This document shows, piece by piece, positions 62,868-64,000 of a stretch of 64,000 nt of DNA (the stretch's first letter is position 1; each line of letters starts with the position of its first letter). Origin of the DNA: Burkholderia sp. FERM BP-3421 (lineage in GTDB: Bacteria; Pseudomonadota; Gammaproteobacteria; Burkholderiales; Burkholderiaceae); assembly GCF_028657905.1 (NCBI RefSeq), contig NZ_CP117782.1, forward strand, positions 124,001 to 188,000, written 5' to 3'. The notes under the pieces are model-generated. The model was not told the origin of the DNA and ran no database searches. It was given only the letters and a program-made list of their open reading frames with translations. Made by a program: the position numbers and the translations under genes.

Positions 62868-64000
62868 TTATTTATACTCCTAAGCAAATTTTTTTGAAAA
62901 ACAATCGCAATTACGATTTGTTGCTTTTTGGGAGGCGTGGTGCTGTTGCTGGGGCAGTCTGCTGCGCGTGCTGGAGGGGCGGGCAAGATGGTGCAGGGCG
63001 TGCGGCCTTGCGCGAAAGCTCTTTGGGAGGCGCGGTGCGCTCCGTTGCGTGATGGCGGGCGGGTGCGTCGCGGGCAATTTAAGCAGTTTCTGGCGAGTGT
63101 TCGAAGGGGCGAATTGGACATCAGTCGATGATTCGTTCTTTTTTATTAATTATTTTGTGGTCGAACGTGGATTGATGTTTTTGTCGCTAATCGATTCGAA
63201 TTCAATCGATGTAATTTTTACTTTGCATGTGTAAAAATTATCTGATCGTCGAGGGCGGTTGGCGTGATGGCGAGCCCGTGAAGCGTGGATCGTGCGACGG
63301 ATGAGTGGGCTGGCTGGTGGTCGAACATCGGAGAGGGGCTGTCGATCAATTCCGTTCAGAGGCATCCAATATGAAGCCGCAGCGCGCTGCGGTGGTGTCG
63401 GCCGCGTCGGGGTCGTGTGTTCGGGTGCGCGCGGCCTGCCTTGTTTGGTCGAGGCGGGTGGCGACGTCGAGCGACGCCGATATGCGTGCATTCTCCGATC
63501 CGCACCCAAGCGCCTCGACCGGGGGAGCGCGATCGCGGTCGTGAGCGGCAAGCTTCAAAAGCGCCCGCAGTGCATCGTCGTCCATATCAGAGGCATGTCG
63601 GTCGCCGTGAGTTCTGCATGATCAGGCATGTGAGCGCGTGGGCGACGACGAATGCCTGCATACACGTCTGAAGAGGTTTCATGGGCATCATGAGCGACGA
63701 CGTCATCGATCGCGACAGGGGCTCGCGCATACAAGGAACGCGATGCAGCTTGTCGTGTGCGGCGGCGTCATCGGGGTGCGCCGTTGCCGCGCCGGCGGGC
63801 AGATCGGGGCGCGGATCAACACGCAATTCTCGCGATCACGGGAAACCGGGGCCGGCGACGCGTCCGCGTTGCAGCGAGAGAGAGCGCAATGCACGAGGTT
63901 TCGCGGCCATGCGTTCGGAAGGTCGCGCAAATCGATGACGGCGAGTCGCACGCGATGAGTTCGCGTCCGTCACCCGCACACGCTCGGCATGCCGGACGGG
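62868..64000. other. Right end of the window: no supported gene
   Basis: About 1.1 kb. Two AT-rich patches (62868-62930, 63130-63240) contrast with GC-rich flanks. Several open frames exist on both strands after 63290, but none has a convincing ribosome site or recognisable protein. A gene may begin beyond the edge. Confidence 0.4.
63212..63240. repeat. AT-rich inverted repeat
   Basis: Perfect 10-bp arms TAATTTTTAC / GTAAAAATTA with a 9-base spacer TTTGCATGT, in an AT-rich patch that also has AATCGATTCGAATTCAATCGAT. Could be a regulator site or a two-way terminator. Confidence 0.6.

Overview
The window looks like a piece of a Burkholderia-type chromosome (beta-proteobacterium). The DNA is GC-rich, and it carries gene groups typical of that genus: a glucokinase fused to an RpiR/HexR-type regulator next to pgl and zwf, hemL-ribD-ribE, minCDE, rph-rdgB-hemW, yicC-gmk-rpoZ-spoT, and a Gram-negative porin of the beta-proteobacterial type. 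Genus is inferred from gene order and protein character; species cannot be read from the sequence alone.

Layout. 1-4.7 kb holds a partial SerC-like aminotransferase, a phosphotransferase-fold protein, a hexanucleotide microsatellite, two small exported proteins and a hexapeptide acetyltransferase in a locally AT-rich setting. 4.8-10 kb is a riboflavin/heme block (ribE, ribD, hemL), an EVE/PUA-like protein and a Bcr/CflA exporter. 10-19.5 kb is a glucose-use block: zwf, pgl and the glk-rpiR fusion on the minus strand, divergent from a four-gene sugar ABC transporter. A 19-bp palindrome sits across the divergent promoters and is a good candidate for the fusion protein's operator. 19.6-31 kb is mostly housekeeping: S9 peptidase, TRIC channel, Smr-domain gene (apparently frameshifted), trxB, ftsK, lolA, rarA, serS and a tRNA-Ser.

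31.3-36 kb is an accessory island placed directly after tRNA-Ser(CGA). It has a serine recombinase, unknown genes, a DUF2778/Tlde1-like L,D-transpeptidase toxin overlapped by a small membrane protein that looks like its immunity partner, then a frameshifted peptidase-like gene overlapped by an exported protein, and a small unknown protein. This is the most interesting part of the window.

36-46 kb has a domain-permuted CoA-transferase, two acetyltransferases, minCDE, small envelope proteins, a CLC antiporter, waaC, an MFS symporter and a TonB-like lipoprotein. 46.8-55 kb has tRNA-Ser(UGA), hemW-rdgB-rph, yicC-gmk-rpoZ-spoT, two identical tRNA-Arg(ACG) genes and greB. 55-64 kb has a porin, a candidate small RNA, a cold-shock gene with its promoter, an exonuclease/GIY-YIG fusion, a periplasmic chorismate mutase, a GlsB-type protein and a clan-A glycoside hydrolase lipoprotein, then about 1.2 kb with no convincing gene.
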